Positions 18,668 to 30,225 of a DNA stretch of 57,971 nucleotides are shown here, piece by piece; positions within the stretch are counted from its first letter, which is position 1, and each line of letters starts with the position of its first letter. This DNA is from Thiothrix nivea (GTDB lineage: Bacteria; Pseudomonadota; Gammaproteobacteria; Thiotrichales; Thiotrichaceae): contig PDRT01000048.1 in NCBI GenBank assembly GCA_002746895.1, positions 1-57,971 of the forward strand, written 5' to 3'. The translations under genes and the position numbers were made by a program. The notes beneath the pieces are model-generated. The model saw only the letters and a list, made by a program, of their open reading frames with translations. It had not been told where the DNA came from and ran no database searches.

Positions 18668-19863
18668 CAGATTTTTTACACAACTTGCTGGAATTATCGC
18701 TGGAAGCGGCTCCGTGGCTGGTGCTGGGTTTTGCCTTGGGCGGCCTGATGAAAGCACTGATTCCAACCACCTTTCTACAGCGTCATCTCAGTGGCAATGA
18801 TATCGCCTCTATCAGCAAGGCAGCGGTGTTAGGTGCCCCCCTGCCATTGTGTTCCTGTGGTGTTATTCCTGCGGCTATAGGGTTACGGGAAGCCGGAGCA
18901 TCGAAACCGGCTACAGCCTCTTTTCTGGTTGCCACTCCGGAAACCGGGGTTGATTCAATCTCGATCACCTATGCGTTGATCGGGCCGGTGATGGCGGTTG
19001 TACGCCCGATTGCTGCACTGGCCTCTGCCCTGACTGCCGGTATTTTTGTGGCTTTGCTGGGTGAGAAGGAAACACGGCGGGTAACTACATCGACACCCGC
19101 GACTCCCCCTGAACAGCCTGCGGCAAACGCTTGCTGTTCAACATCGACATCTGTGGCGACACAAAACAGCTGTTGCAGCAGTGCTAAAACAATACCGAAA
19201 TCCGCACACGGCTGTTGTGACAATACCGAAACCACCCCGCAACCAAGCTCAGGTTGCTGTGACACACGCTCGACAACCACCAGCACCTTACCCGGACAGG
19301 CATGGTCAGGCATCCGCTATGCGTTCACCCGTCTGCTGGATGATATTGTGTTCTGGCTGGCCATCGGAATAGTATTTGCGGCACTGACCCGCACGTTTCT
19401 GCCTGCAGATTTTTTGCAACACTGGGGGCAAGGAGTCACCGCCATGCTGGTGATGATGCTGGTAGGCGTTCCAATGTATATTTGTGCTACCACTTCTACA
19501 CCGATGGCAGCGGGGCTCATGATGGCAGGTATGTCACCGGGTGTGGCACTGGTATTTTTGCTGACCGGCCCGGCGACTAATATTTCCACTTTAGGAGTGA
19601 TCGGGCGTGAACTCGGCCAGCGCAATATGTGGCTTTACCTGCTAGCAGTCGGTACCACTGCACTGATCAGCGGCCTGTTACTGGATACGGCTGTCAGTTA
19701 CTGGCAGATCGACATTGTCACCCAATTGCAGGCCGGGCATAACCATTTTCCATTGCTGATCAACTGGGCCAGTTTGTTGCTGCTGATGGGGTTGGCGCTG
19801 CGCAAATTACCGCACAAGCTGAGAAATCGCCACCATACTCACTCCGGCACTCAGCAGGTATAA
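18664..19863 (+). CDS. SO_0444-type Cu/Zn efflux permease (DUF318-like) with Cys-rich loop
   Basis: PLPLCSCGVIPAAIGLREAGASKPATASFLVATPETGVDSISITYALIGP; VGVPMYICATTSTPMAAGLMMAGMSPGVALVFLLTGPATN; four CC motifs in the central loop. Confidence 0.88.
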   Translation: MTDFLHNLLELSLEAAPWLVLGFALGGLMKALIPTTFLQRHLSGNDIASISKAAVLGAPLPLCSCGVIPAAIGLREAGASKPATASFLVATPETGVDSISITYALIGPVMAVVRPIAALASALTAGIFVALLGEKETRRVTTSTPATPPEQPAANACCSTSTSVATQNSCCSSAKTIPKSAHGCCDNTETTPQPSSGCCDTRSTTTSTLPGQAWSGIRYAFTRLLDDIVFWLAIGIVFAALTRTFLPADFLQHWGQGVTAMLVMMLVGVPMYICATTSTPMAAGLMMAGMSPGVALVFLLTGPATNISTLGVIGRELGQRNMWLYLLAVGTTALISGLLLDTAVSYWQIDIVTQLQAGHNHFPLLINWASLLLLMGLALRKLPHKLRNRHHTHSGTQQV

Positions 19864-20640
19864 TCAACGCATCTCTAGGCTGGCATGGTGCCCCAGTTGC
19901 CTGGACAAGTCCTTACCGGCGGCAATCACGGCCTCCACCCAGCCGAGTTGCCGCCGCCCGATAGGGGCTGATACCGACAGACCGGCGACGGCCTTGCCGG
20001 TATTGTCGTAAACCAACACACCGATACAGCCCACATCCAGCTCAGCCTCACCATTGTCCAGTGCATAACCCTGTCGCAGAGCCTGGCGACACTCCGTGAC
20101 CAGTGCATCCACAGCAGCAATGGTGTTACGGGTGTAGGCCGGTAAATTGGTGCGCTGCGCATAACCGGCGATAGCATCCTCACCAGCCACACCCAGCATC
20201 AGTTTACCCACCGCAGTGACATGCAGGGGCGCACGGCTGCCGATTATCTGTTGCACATGCATCATCCGGTTTGGTGTCGCTTTTTCGATGTATACGACCT
20301 CATCACCCTCACGTATGGTCAGATTCACCGACTCATTCAGCTTGTCACGCAAGCCTTCCAGCACCGGCAAGGCCAGCGCCCGTAAATCCAGGTTACTGTG
20401 CAGACGCACTCCCAGTTGCAATAAGCGCAGCCCCAGCCGATAAGCACCTGCGGCATCACGCTCGACAAACTGATGATGCGTCAGTGCCGCCAAAATCCGG
20501 TATGCAGTGGAAATATGCAGCCCGGTTTCAGCACTGAGGACTTTCAGACTGACCGGATCAGGATAACGGGCAATGGCATTGAGTAAATTTACAGCGCGGT
20601 CGATGGACTGGATACGGTAGGTCTCTGACTTTTTATCCAT
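19864..20640 (-). CDS. IclR-family transcriptional regulator
   Basis: IQSIDRAVNLLNAIARYPDPVSLKVLSAETGLHISTAYRILAAL and IclR effector-domain pattern. Confidence 0.93.
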   Translation of the reverse strand: MDKKSETYRIQSIDRAVNLLNAIARYPDPVSLKVLSAETGLHISTAYRILAALTHHQFVERDAAGAYRLGLRLLQLGVRLHSNLDLRALALPVLEGLRDKLNESVNLTIREGDEVVYIEKATPNRMMHVQQIIGSRAPLHVTAVGKLMLGVAGEDAIAGYAQRTNLPAYTRNTIAAVDALVTECRQALRQGYALDNGEAELDVGCIGVLVYDNTGKAVAGLSVSAPIGRRQLGWVEAVIAAGKDLSRQLGHHASLEMR

Positions 20641-20667
20641 TCTGTTTCCTGAGTTTATTCAGGGCTG

Positions 20668-21110
20668 TTACAACACGATTCCCTCATGTTTCAACAACCA
20701 GGCTTTACGTTCCAGCCCACTCGCATAGCCCGAACGTCCCGTCACTCCCGATCCCCCCGGTAAGCCGCACTTTTCCCAAACGGAATCATCAGTAATTGCT
20801 GCCAGACACTTTGCTGGAAAGCAGTACCTTCCTGGGCCAGACTCAAATCAAAGGTTTGGCGTAGCCCGGAAAAATATTCCTTTAACTGCTGTTTACATTG
20901 ATCCTTATGGTTGTTTGGGCTAACGGCCCCGACTCTTTCAGACACAAAACCCACCCGCGTTACACCTTCTTCGGAAGCATGAATTTCAACCACACCAATC
21001 GGACTGTCCAGATAATCAAGATACATCAATGTTTGCTCCAAATGGGTATAAGGCGGAATATCTACTGAAACAGCCATCCTCTTTGCGGTGTCACAAAGAG
21101 GAATAGCCAA
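20668..21110 (-). pseudogene. Methylated-DNA--protein-cysteine methyltransferase (ogt-like) pseudogene with internal deletion
   Basis: N-terminal part (YLDSPIGVVEIHASEEGV...GTAFQQSVWQQLLMIPFGKSAAYRG) then stop; the shifted frame encodes the C-terminus GSGVTGRSGYASGLERKAWLLKHEGIVL*. The PCHRV active-site segment is missing. Confidence 0.82.
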
Positions 21111-21128
21111 TGCTTTGAGGGTCTGTCT

Positions 21129-22199
21129 TTACTGATTCCGCCCGATACAATGCAAATCCGCAAACGACTGTTTTAACCGCTCAACAAATGCCTCTTCAGC
21201 AGCCCGTAATGACTTGCGCGGATCGTAATACTTCTTATTCGGCAGGTCTTCACCATCCGGGTTGCCAATCTGGGTGGCGAGATAATTCTTGTATTGAGCA
21301 TAATAATCACGCACACCACAGGAAAATGCCCATTGCATATCTGTGTCGAGATTCATCTTGATCACCCCGTACTCAATTGAGCGGGCAATGTCTTCTGCAG
21401 AAGAACCGGAACCGCCGTGGAAAACAAAGCTGACCGATTTCTCACCCTGTTTGCCAAGCTGTTCTTCAACGTAACGTTGGGAGTTTTCCAGAATTTCTAC
21501 TGACAGTTTGACATTGCCGGGGCGATAGACACCGTGAACATTACCGAAAGCGGCGGCAATGGTGAAATTCTGACTGATCTTGCTGAGCTTGTCATAGGCA
21601 TAATAAACTTCCGTCGGGTGGGTATACAGCTTGTCAGAGTCTACTGTGGAGTTATCCACACCATCCTCTTCACCTCCGGTAATGCCCAGTTCGATTTCCA
21701 GACCAATATCAAGTTTACTCATCCGGGTCAGATATTGTTCGCAAATTTCGATATTTTTTTCCAGTGTTTCTTCTGACAGATCCAGCATGTGTGAGCTGAA
21801 CAGCGGCCTGCCGTGCTGTGCATAATAGGTTTCCTGAAAATCCAGCATGTGATCAATCCAGGCAATATTTTCCAACGAGCAGTGGTCCGTGTGCAATATC
21901 ACCGGAACACCATACATTGCTGCGACCTGATGCACATGCATTGCAGCGGAGATGCAACCGGCTGCTGAAGCTTGCAGGTTGTCGTTTTTCAGGCTCTTGC
22001 CTGCATAGAAGTGACCGCCGCCGAATGATAACTGGACGATGACCGGAGAATTAACCATAGCAGCAGTTTCCAGAATGCCATTCACTGAACTGGTGCCAAC
22101 CGCATTAACACCGGGCAGTGCGTAACCGTTTTGCTTGGCATCGGCGTATAAATCTATTAACTCCTGACCATACAACACACCGGATCGGAATTTACTCAT
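21129..22199 (-). CDS. fbaA: Class II fructose-bisphosphate aldolase
   Basis: MSKFRSGVLYGQELIDLYADAKQNGYALPGVNAVGTSSVNGILETA..., VILHTDHC, FVFHGGSGSS, VIKMNLDTDMQWA. Confidence 0.95.
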   Translation of the reverse strand: MSKFRSGVLYGQELIDLYADAKQNGYALPGVNAVGTSSVNGILETAAMVNSPVIVQLSFGGGHFYAGKSLKNDNLQASAAGCISAAMHVHQVAAMYGVPVILHTDHCSLENIAWIDHMLDFQETYYAQHGRPLFSSHMLDLSEETLEKNIEICEQYLTRMSKLDIGLEIELGITGGEEDGVDNSTVDSDKLYTHPTEVYYAYDKLSKISQNFTIAAAFGNVHGVYRPGNVKLSVEILENSQRYVEEQLGKQGEKSVSFVFHGGSGSSAEDIARSIEYGVIKMNLDTDMQWAFSCGVRDYYAQYKNYLATQIGNPDGEDLPNKKYYDPRKSLRAAEEAFVERLKQSFADLHCIGRNQ

Positions 22200-22255
22200 A
22201 ATAACTGTCCTCAATTAGTTGTCTTTGATGGTAATCCGTTTATTAGCGGCCTTTA

Positions 22256-22295
22256 TTATAGCGGGATTGGTGGGTTATGGTGAAGCTACCCGCTG
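22256..22295. repeat. Dispersed repeat copy 1
   Basis: GGGATTGGTGGGTTATGGTGAAGCTACC; copy 2 at 30466-30505 (28-bp core with 1 mismatch; ~40 bp with 5). Confidence 0.7.
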
Positions 22296-22363
22296 TGAGT
22301 CGCCCCGGTTTTATCGGAGGGTTAATTTTTTAAGAGAATTAATGAGTACCCGCCACCAAACAG

Positions 22364-23749
22364 TCAGATCACCTTGGAATAGCGTTGTTCCATACGCTGC
22401 TCGCGCAGGTAAGTGTCAAATACCATACAGATGCGCCGTATCAATAAGCGTCCGGCAGGAGTTACCCGTAGTGAATCCTGCTCAATAGTCAATAGGTCAT
22501 CAGCCGCCAACATCTCCAGTTCCGCCATTTCCAATGAGAAATGATTGCGGAAGTCGATCCGGTAATCACGCTCTATCATCTTGATATCCAGCACAAACTG
22601 GCAACTCAGCTGCTGGATAATATCCCGGCGTAACAGGTCTTCATTCGTCAGGCTGACACCACGGATAATCGGCAGGCGTTTTTCATCCAGTGCGGCATAA
22701 TATTCATCCAGTGTCTTTTCATTCTGGCTATAGCTGTTGTGAACACTGCTGATCGCGCTCACACCCATCGCAATCAGGTCACAACTGGCATGGGTGGTAT
22801 AGCCCTGGAAGTTACGGTGTAAGTGACCTTCTTCCTGTGCCTTGCTCAGTTCGTCTGTCGGTTTGGCGAAGTGATCCATGCCGATATAGACATAACCGGC
22901 CTGGGTCAGCCTTTCAATGCTGTGTTGCAGAATCTCCAGTTTGTTATGGGCAGAAGGTAATTCTGTGGCATTAATGCGTCGCTGTGGTTTAAACAGATGT
23001 GGTAGATGCGCATAGTTAAACAGTGAAATACGATCCGGTGATATATCAATAATGGTTTCCAGTGTTGTATTGAAGCTTTCTTTAGTCTGTAGCGGCAGAC
23101 CATAAATCAGGTCAATGCTGATTGACTTGGCATCCTGTTCACGGCAGGCATCAATAATCGCAATCGTGTCTTCAATCGGCTGGATGCGGTTGACGGCTGC
23201 CTGAACCTGGTCATTCACATCCTGCACGCCGAGGCTAAAGCGATTAAAGCCGATGTCGCGCAACAGGGCGATGGTTTCCGGAGTCACACTGCGCGGATCA
23301 ATCTCAATCGAATAGTCGCCCTGATCATTATCCAGCAGATTGAAGTGGCTGCGCGTATAGTCCATCAGCGAGCGCATCTGTTGACCATTAAGGAAAGTCG
23401 GTGTGCCGCCACCCCAGTGTAATTGCTCCACCACCCGGTCATTATCAAACAGGGCACTTTGCATATCGATTTCATGACACAGGTATTTAAGGTACTGGTT
23501 GGCCTTGCCTTGATCTTTAGTCACAATTTTATTGCAGGCACAGTAATAACAAACGGTGTCGCAAAACGGGATATGAAAATATAAAGACAACGGTGCGGGA
23601 ATAAAGCAATCGTTGCTGAGCTGAACCTGCTCCAGATAATCGGCCTCGGTAAAAGTGCCGCTAAAGGCCACTGCTGTCGGGTAAGAGGTATACCGTGGCC
23701 CTGCTTCATCGTAACGGGTGATTTTTTCAATATCGAACTGTACTTTCAT
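22364..23749 (-). CDS. hemN: Oxygen-independent coproporphyrinogen III oxidase
   Basis: MKVQFDIEKITRYDEAGPRYTSYPTAVAF; SLYFHIPFCDTVCYYCACNKIVT (radical SAM CxxxCxxC). Start moved in from the longer ORF. Confidence 0.96.
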   Translation of the reverse strand: MKVQFDIEKITRYDEAGPRYTSYPTAVAFSGTFTEADYLEQVQLSNDCFIPAPLSLYFHIPFCDTVCYYCACNKIVTKDQGKANQYLKYLCHEIDMQSALFDNDRVVEQLHWGGGTPTFLNGQQMRSLMDYTRSHFNLLDNDQGDYSIEIDPRSVTPETIALLRDIGFNRFSLGVQDVNDQVQAAVNRIQPIEDTIAIIDACREQDAKSISIDLIYGLPLQTKESFNTTLETIIDISPDRISLFNYAHLPHLFKPQRRINATELPSAHNKLEILQHSIERLTQAGYVYIGMDHFAKPTDELSKAQEEGHLHRNFQGYTTHASCDLIAMGVSAISSVHNSYSQNEKTLDEYYAALDEKRLPIIRGVSLTNEDLLRRDIIQQLSCQFVLDIKMIERDYRIDFRNHFSLEMAELEMLAADDLLTIEQDSLRVTPAGRLLIRRICMVFDTYLREQRMEQRYSKVI

Positions 23750-23825
23750 GTGATCTGCGTTTACTTTGAGCTGGGTGGCAGTTGAAAAGCATACGGATAA
23801 ATAACGATAGCTGTCGTGATACAGA

Positions 23826-24551
23826 TCAAGTTTGAACAGGTGTAGTGAAAATGTCTGGTTTGTCCGCCCCGTTGCTGCAAGAGTCGTTAGGATGACAGGA
23901 AAGCTGTACCCGGCACCGATACAAATCCTGTCCGGTCTGGTAATACTTGGTCTCAAACAATGTCCAGCAGTTTTCAGGCATAAATGCCTCCACCCGGGCC
24001 GCAGCATAACCACTCAGTCGCAAGGCAAAGGCAAACTCTTCCGCATAAATTGACCAGTTGGTACGCAGCTCCAGTTGCCCGCCCAGTTTCAATAATTGCG
24101 GAAACACCGGATGTGCATGCCAGCGGCGTTTCAGGTGGACAGATTTTGGGTAGGGGTTTGGGTAAAGAATAAAATGGTGTTGTAGTTTCCAGCCAGCCTG
24201 CACCGCCAGATTCCAGAAGTCGACCAAGTCAGCCCGCACCGTCAATGCATTGTCTGGCAGAGCAGCCTGATAATCCTTGCCTAAACGAATTGCAGAGCGA
24301 TCAATGCCAATGACCAGTGCATCAGGGTTTTGTCGGGCGATATGACGGGTGCTTAGTGCGGTACCACAGCCGGAATCCAGAATAACCGGCAGGTTCTGCT
24401 GGCTGACCAGGTGTTGCACTGGCTCAAAAGCCCGCCGGGTGTGTTCAGCGACAGGTTTGCGGAAAAGATTTTCCTGATGGCGGCGCACGACCTGTTCCAG
24501 GTTGTTATGAATGCCGGTTTGATGACTGGTAACAATATTCGCCGTAAACAA
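23826..24551 (-). CDS. TrmB-like SAM-dependent methyltransferase (tRNA guanine-N7)
   Basis: VILDSGCGTALSTRHIARQNPDALVIGIDRS; HFILYPNPYPKSVHLKRRWHAHPVFPQLLKLGGQLELRTNWSIYAEEF. Confidence 0.78.
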   Translation of the reverse strand: MFTANIVTSHQTGIHNNLEQVVRRHQENLFRKPVAEHTRRAFEPVQHLVSQQNLPVILDSGCGTALSTRHIARQNPDALVIGIDRSAIRLGKDYQAALPDNALTVRADLVDFWNLAVQAGWKLQHHFILYPNPYPKSVHLKRRWHAHPVFPQLLKLGGQLELRTNWSIYAEEFAFALRLSGYAAARVEAFMPENCWTLFETKYYQTGQDLYRCRVQLSCHPNDSCSNGADKPDIFTTPVQT

Positions 24552-24560
24552 GAAAAACGC

Positions 24561-24773
24561 TCAGTCCAGATCCGCTTCTTCAATCCACGCCATCTGAATC
24601 GCCTCAAGAATCTTCTCACTGGAGCGTTCCGGGTCATCATTAAAGCCTTCCAGCTCTGTCACCCAGCGGTGCAGGTCGGTGAAGCGGATATAACGCGGAT
24701 CAACATCTTCATGTTTTTCAAACAGCTCAATGGCAATATCCAGTGTATCTGTCCATTTCATGGCTTGCATCAC
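24561..24773 (-). CDS. iscX: Fe-S assembly protein IscX
   Basis: MKWTDTLDIAIELFEKHEDVDPRYIRFTDLHRWVTELEGFNDDPERSSEKILEAIQMAWIEE. Confidence 0.95.
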   Translation of the reverse strand: MMQAMKWTDTLDIAIELFEKHEDVDPRYIRFTDLHRWVTELEGFNDDPERSSEKILEAIQMAWIEEADLD

Positions 24774-24781
24774 CTGTCTCC

Positions 24782-25123
24782 TTAATGATTCTCTGACACC
24801 ATATTGATGGTGTATTTGGGAATTTCGATCACCAGATCTTCATCAGCCACCCGTGCCTGACAGCTGAGCCGTGAATCCGGGTCAACACCCCAGGCCTTGT
24901 CGAGGTAATCCTCTTCCTGCTCAGTGGCTTCTTCCAGCGAGTCAAAGCCTTCACGGACGTAAACATGGCAGGTGGTACAGGCACAGGATTTTTCACAGGC
25001 ATGTTCAATCTCCACCCCGTTTTGCAGTGCGGCATCACAAATACTGATACCCGGCTCGACATCAAACACCTCGCCTTCCGGGCACAGCTCTTCATGAGGT
25101 AAAAAAATCAGTTTTGGCATCAC
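24782..25123 (-). CDS. fdx: ISC-type 2Fe-2S ferredoxin
   Basis: [24 protein letters not shown]; gene order. Confidence 0.97.
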   Translation of the reverse strand: MMPKLIFLPHEELCPEGEVFDVEPGISICDAALQNGVEIEHACEKSCACTTCHVYVREGFDSLEEATEQEEDYLDKAWGVDPDSRLSCQARVADEDLVIEIPKYTINMVSENH

Positions 25124-25126
25124 GGG

Positions 25127-27022
25127 TTATCCTGAAAATTCATCAACACGGTGTCCGGCCATGGCGACGCGTACACTCTCATTCATACGACGGGCGACAT
25201 AAAACTCGGCTGCATGTTCCAGGGCTTTAATTGCTGCTTCAATGGCCTTGTGGTCATCCTGGTGGCGTGCGCTGTCAAGTTCTGCCCGCTGATCCAGCAA
25301 CCGCTGGCGTTCTTCATCACTCAGCAGTTGATCACCATCCGCTTGCAGCGCAGAATCCAGTGCCTCCAGCACCCGGTCAGCTTCCACCTGTTGCTCACGT
25401 AACCGCCGTGCTTCCATATCTTCACGGGCATGATCCATTGATGCCCGCAGCATGGTTTCAATCTCGTAATCGCTCAAACCATAAGATGGCTTGACTTCCA
25501 CTCCGGCTTGTACACCGGTGGATTCTTCCGCTGCGGTCACACTCAGCAGGCCATCGGCATCTACCTGAAACGTTACTTTAATCCGGGCGGCACCGGCCAC
25601 CATCGGCGGAATACCGCGCAGGGTGAATTTGGCCAGAGAACGGTTCTGTTCCACGGTTTCGCGCTCACCCTGTAACACATGGATTGACATGGCGGTCTGC
25701 CCGTCCTTGAAGGTGGTAAATTCCTGGGCGCGGGTAATCGGAATGGTGGTATTGCGCTGGATAACCTTTTCCACCAGTCCGCCCATGGTTTCCAGTCCCA
25801 GTGACAGTGGAATGACATCCAGTAACAGCATCTCGGCATCCGGCTTGTTACCGGCCAGAATATCCGCCTGGATAGCCGCACCCATGGCGACTACCCGATC
25901 CGGATCAAGCTCAGTCAGTGGTGACCGGCCAAAAAAATCACCAATTTGTTTTCGTACTGCAGGCACACGGGTGGAGCCGCCGACCAGTACCACATCCTGT
26001 ACCTCCTGTTTTTGCAGTCCGGCATCACGCAAGGCACGACGACAGGCAACCTGCGTCTTTTTAATCAGTGGCGCAATCAGCTCATTCATCTGATAGCGGC
26101 TGAGTGTACCGTGCCAGTCACCCAGTGCGAGGCTGGCACTGTCATGAGTGGTCAGCCCTTCCTTGGCAGTACGGGCAGTTTCCTTGGCAGTTCGCAGCAC
26201 CTGTGGGTCCCGGCTGGTATCCAGTCCGGCCTGCTCCAGCAACCATCCAGCAATCGCCAGATCAAAATCGTCGCCACCCAGTGCAGAGTCACCACCGGTT
26301 GCCAGTACCTCAAACACGCCCTTGTTCAGGCGCAGGATGGAAATATCAAAAGTGCCACCTCCGAGGTCATAAACCGCGATGGTGCGTTCGTCCTGTTGCT
26401 CTGCTTCTGCCTGTTTGTCCAGACCATAGGCAATGGCCGCCGCAGTGGGCTCATTGAGTAGGCGATAGACATTTAATCCGGCCAGCTTCGCGGCATCACG
26501 GGTGGCTTGACGCTGCGCATCATCAAAATATGCCGGCACAGTAATGACCACTCCGGACAAATCACCGCCCAGTGCTGCTTCAGCACGTTGTTTTAATACC
26601 TGCAGAATTTCCGCTGATACCTCAACGGCGGTGACATTACCGGCGGCAGTTTTAATCCGTGGTACGGCGGATGATGCGGTTTCGTCATTATTCCCGGCAA
26701 ATTCATACGGCAACTGTCCCGCCAGTGTCGCCAGATCGTCAATGCCGCGCCCCATTAGTCGCTTGACCGAAGCCAACGTATTCATTGGATCGTCAGTGGC
26801 CTGTTTCTGGGCGGCATCACCGACAATAACCGGGCCCTTCTGCGGGTAATAAACCACTGAAGGCAGTAAATGTTCGCCCGCAGCATCAGTCAACGTGTCA
26901 GCCTGTCCGCTGCGCACGGTGGCAACCAGTGAGTTGGTTGTGCCAAGATCAATGCCTGCTGCCAGCCGGTGCTGGTGTGGTGCCGTGGACATACCGGGTT
27001 CAGAAATTTGCAGTAAAGCCAT
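25127..27022 (-). CDS. hscA: Fe-S cluster chaperone HscA
   Basis: Hsp70 motifs ([58 protein letters not shown]); start reassigned to Met at 27022. Confidence 0.97.
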   Translation of the reverse strand: MALLQISEPGMSTAPHQHRLAAGIDLGTTNSLVATVRSGQADTLTDAAGEHLLPSVVYYPQKGPVIVGDAAQKQATDDPMNTLASVKRLMGRGIDDLATLAGQLPYEFAGNNDETASSAVPRIKTAAGNVTAVEVSAEILQVLKQRAEAALGGDLSGVVITVPAYFDDAQRQATRDAAKLAGLNVYRLLNEPTAAAIAYGLDKQAEAEQQDERTIAVYDLGGGTFDISILRLNKGVFEVLATGGDSALGGDDFDLAIAGWLLEQAGLDTSRDPQVLRTAKETARTAKEGLTTHDSASLALGDWHGTLSRYQMNELIAPLIKKTQVACRRALRDAGLQKQEVQDVVLVGGSTRVPAVRKQIGDFFGRSPLTELDPDRVVAMGAAIQADILAGNKPDAEMLLLDVIPLSLGLETMGGLVEKVIQRNTTIPITRAQEFTTFKDGQTAMSIHVLQGERETVEQNRSLAKFTLRGIPPMVAGAARIKVTFQVDADGLLSVTAAEESTGVQAGVEVKPSYGLSDYEIETMLRASMDHAREDMEARRLREQQVEADRVLEALDSALQADGDQLLSDEERQRLLDQRAELDSARHQDDHKAIEAAIKALEHAAEFYVARRMNESVRVAMAGHRVDEFSG

Positions 27023-27065
27023 GAAAAACCAAAAACCTGTTCGTGGATGGAAATAATTAAGGGGA

Positions 27066-27605
27066 TTACAGTTTATCTTCAAGCCGTTCTTCGCGGGCAT
27101 TGACATCTTCCAGCAGGCGTTCATAAAAACGCATTTTCAGCATAATCGCTTTTGCTGCTTCCAGATCGCCGTCCTGCCAGTGGTCAGCAAAGCTGTTTTC
27201 CAGCACGGTCATATCTGCCCGGATCGCTGCACCGACCTCATCCAGTGCATCCAGTGGCTCAGCGGCAGATTCCGCTGCTGCAATGGCTTCCCGCACTTCA
27301 ATCTGCTGCATCAGGAAAGTCGGGTCGGGTGAGGTTTCGCGGTCATCATTAAATTCAACCCCGGCCTGTTCCAGCAGATAGCGGGCCCGCAAACGCGGAT
27401 GACGCAAGCCGTCATAAGCCTCATTCAGCAGGGAGGTGATCTGTACTGCCCTGCGTTTTTCCTGCTCGGAACCATGTACAAAACGATCAGGATGATATTG
27501 GGACTGTAACTCACGAAAGCGTTGCGTCAGTTGAACATTATCGACTGCAAACTGATGTGGCAGGCTGAATAAGTCAAACCAGTTGTTCGGTAAATCCTGC
27601 GACAT
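27066..27605 (-). CDS. hscB: Fe-S cluster co-chaperone HscB
   Basis: [15 protein letters not shown]...[19 protein letters not shown] (HPD J domain); start at Met 27605. Confidence 0.96.
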   Translation of the reverse strand: MSQDLPNNWFDLFSLPHQFAVDNVQLTQRFRELQSQYHPDRFVHGSEQEKRRAVQITSLLNEAYDGLRHPRLRARYLLEQAGVEFNDDRETSPDPTFLMQQIEVREAIAAAESAAEPLDALDEVGAAIRADMTVLENSFADHWQDGDLEAAKAIMLKMRFYERLLEDVNAREERLEDKL

Positions 27606-27642
27606 CGGTGTTTCCTGTGGATGTGCCAGCCGGGTGGGAAAA

Positions 27643-27966
27643 TTAAACAGTGAAACTTTCGCCACAACCGCAGCGGGCTGATTCGTTGGGGTTGCTAAAC
27701 TTAAAGCCTTCGTTCAGACCTTCCTTGCCGTAATCCAGCTCTGTACCATCAAGATACACCAGGCTTTTCGGGTCAATAATGATTTTCAGGCCATGATCTT
27801 CAAATACGGTATCACTGTCTTCAATGTCATCGGCAAACTCCATGGTGTAAGCCATACCGGAACAGCCGGTGGTTTTTACACCGAGGCGCAAACCAACCCC
27901 CTTGCCACGATTGGCAAGGAATGTCGCAACACGATCAGCAGCCGTTTCCGTCAGGGTAATCGCCAT
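27643..27966 (-). CDS. iscA: Fe-S assembly protein IscA
   Basis: [13 protein letters not shown]...[16 protein letters not shown]...ARCGCGESF. Confidence 0.96.
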   Translation of the reverse strand: MAITLTETAADRVATFLANRGKGVGLRLGVKTTGCSGMAYTMEFADDIEDSDTVFEDHGLKIIIDPKSLVYLDGTELDYGKEGLNEGFKFSNPNESARCGCGESFTV

Positions 27967-27973
27967 GATGCTG

Positions 27974-28354
27974 TTACCCCTGCTTGCCCTGATAATCGTC
28001 AATCGCAGCGCGGATAGCATCTTCTGCCAGGACGGAACAATGCACCTTGACCGGTGGTAATTCCAGTTCTTCGGCAATGTCCGTGTTCTTGATGGCACGT
28101 GCTTCATCCAGGGTCTTGCCCTTGACCCACTCGGTCAGCAGGCTGGAAGAGGCAATTGCCGAACCGCAGCCGTAAGTCTTGAACTTGGCATCTTCAATCA
28201 CACCATTATCGCCGACCTTGATTTGCAGTTTCATAACATCACCACAGGCGGGTGCGCCGACCATGCCGGTGCCAATACTGCCATCACCCTGGTTAAAACT
28301 GCCCACATTACGCGGATTCTCATAGTGATCAATTACTTTGTTACTGTATGCCAT
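27974..28354 (-). CDS. iscU: Fe-S scaffold IscU
   Basis: [62 protein letters not shown]. Confidence 0.98.
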   Translation of the reverse strand: MAYSNKVIDHYENPRNVGSFNQGDGSIGTGMVGAPACGDVMKLQIKVGDNGVIEDAKFKTYGCGSAIASSSLLTEWVKGKTLDEARAIKNTDIAEELELPPVKVHCSVLAEDAIRAAIDDYQGKQG

Positions 28355-28471
28355 GTCAAACGCCTCTCAATACTTATGCATGGAATAAAATCAAGTTCGG
28401 CCACTGGTGGAGTATATTCTCAATCTCCTGCGGTGGTCGCTTTTTATCTTGCCGCTCTGTCTCTGTTTCAC

Positions 28472-29695
28472 TTAGTGGGCTGCCCACTCAATCTTGCTCA
28501 GATCAATACCGTCACAATGCATCTCCCATAGCGGTGACAGATTACGCAAATGATCCACAGCATGATGAATGCTTTCCAGCGCCTGATCGACTTCTTCCAC
28601 CGTGGTGAAACGGCCGAAGGAAAAACGTAGCGAACTGTGTGACAACTCATCGTTTCGCCCCAGTGCCCGCAGCACATAGCTGGGCTCCAGGCTGGAACTG
28701 GTACAGGCTGATCCGGAAGAAATGGCCAGATCTTTCAGTGCCATCATCAGACTCTCACCTTCAATAAAGTTGAAGCTGACGTTCAGATTGCCGGGAATCC
28801 GTTGTTCCAGATCGCCATTCAGATAAATTTCGTCAATATCCTGTAGCCCCTGCCACATCCGGTCACGCAGCATACGGATTTTTTCATTATCCGCAGCCAT
28901 TTCTTCCCTGGCAATGCGGAAAGCTTCACCCATACCGACAATTTGATGGGTCGCCAGCGTACCTGAGCGCATACCGCGTTCATGGCCACCGCCGTGCATC
29001 TGGGCTTCAATACGTGCCCGTGGTTTACGGCGGATATACAGCGCACCGATTCCTTTCGGGCCGTAAATCTTGTGTGCCGAGAAACTCATCAGATCAACCT
29101 TCATGGTTGCCATGTCGATTTCCACCTTACCGGCACTTTGCGCCGCATCAACGTGGAACATGATCCTACGTGCGCGGCACAGCTCACCGATGGCAGCAAT
29201 ATCCTGAATCACACCGATTTCATTATTCACATGCATCACTGAAACCAGCGTGGTGTCATCACGCATTGCGGCTTCCAGTCTGGCCAGATCCAGCAGGCCA
29301 TTCGGTTCGGGGTCCAGGTAGGTCACCTCAAAGCCTTCACGTTCCAGCTGGCGACAGGTATCCAGTACAGCCTTGTGTTCGGTCTTCACCGTAATAATGT
29401 GCTTACCACGACGCTGATTAAAGTGTGCTGCTCCTTTAATTGCCAGATTATCCGATTCGGTGGCACCACTGGTCCAGATAATTTCTTTGGTATCCGCATT
29501 AATCAGGGCAGCGACCTGTGCCCGGGCTTCTTCGACGGCTTGCTCTGCCTGCCAGCCAAAAGCATGGCTGCGGGAGGCCGGGTTACCGAAAACACCATCA
29601 GGGGTGAGGAATTTCATCATTTTGTCAGCAACACGCGGATCAACCGGAGTGGTTGCTGAGTAATCAAGATAAATTAAAGGCTTTGTTTCACTCAT
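28472..29695 (-). CDS. iscS: Cysteine desulfurase IscS
   Basis: [52 protein letters not shown]. Confidence 0.98.
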   Translation of the reverse strand: MSETKPLIYLDYSATTPVDPRVADKMMKFLTPDGVFGNPASRSHAFGWQAEQAVEEARAQVAALINADTKEIIWTSGATESDNLAIKGAAHFNQRRGKHIITVKTEHKAVLDTCRQLEREGFEVTYLDPEPNGLLDLARLEAAMRDDTTLVSVMHVNNEIGVIQDIAAIGELCRARRIMFHVDAAQSAGKVEIDMATMKVDLMSFSAHKIYGPKGIGALYIRRKPRARIEAQMHGGGHERGMRSGTLATHQIVGMGEAFRIAREEMAADNEKIRMLRDRMWQGLQDIDEIYLNGDLEQRIPGNLNVSFNFIEGESLMMALKDLAISSGSACTSSSLEPSYVLRALGRNDELSHSSLRFSFGRFTTVEEVDQALESIHHAVDHLRNLSPLWEMHCDGIDLSKIEWAAH

Positions 29696-29718
29696 TATTA
29701 CGCTACTCTGCTGATTCA

Positions 29719-30189
29719 TTAATGTGTTGTTGAATTAACCATAAATTCAACGGGTTGCTGATCCTGTCGATGAGGCTCTTTTCGGTCACCTAAACGCTGT
29801 GTCATATCCGCCAGTGTAATATCCGATAAAAAGGAACGGATCTGGTCACTCAGGTCAGCCCAAAGGTCATGGGTCAGACAACGCCTATTATCCTGGCAGT
29901 CCGCCATACCGCCGCAACGGGTTGCATCAACACTTTCATCCACCGCTGCAATAATGTCCGAGACGACAATACCGTTCGGGTCACCACTGAGCTGATAACC
30001 TCCACCAGGGCCGCGCATACTAACGACCAGCCCGGCTTTGCGTAACTTTGAAAACAATTGTTCCAGATAGGATAATGATATATCCTGTCTCGCTGATATT
30101 TCAGCCAGTGATACTGGCTGACCACTATGATGCAATGCCAGATCCAGCATGGCAGTTACTGCATAGCGGCCTTTTGTTGTCAACTTCAT
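29719..30189 (-). CDS. iscR: Fe-S responsive regulator IscR
   Basis: [18 protein letters not shown]; Cys signature [19 protein letters not shown]. Confidence 0.97.
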   Translation of the reverse strand: MKLTTKGRYAVTAMLDLALHHSGQPVSLAEISARQDISLSYLEQLFSKLRKAGLVVSMRGPGGGYQLSGDPNGIVVSDIIAAVDESVDATRCGGMADCQDNRRCLTHDLWADLSDQIRSFLSDITLADMTQRLGDRKEPHRQDQQPVEFMVNSTTH

Positions 30190-30225
30190 GCCTTGCTCTC
30201 CGTTAAAGCTGGAGCAATGCTACCA

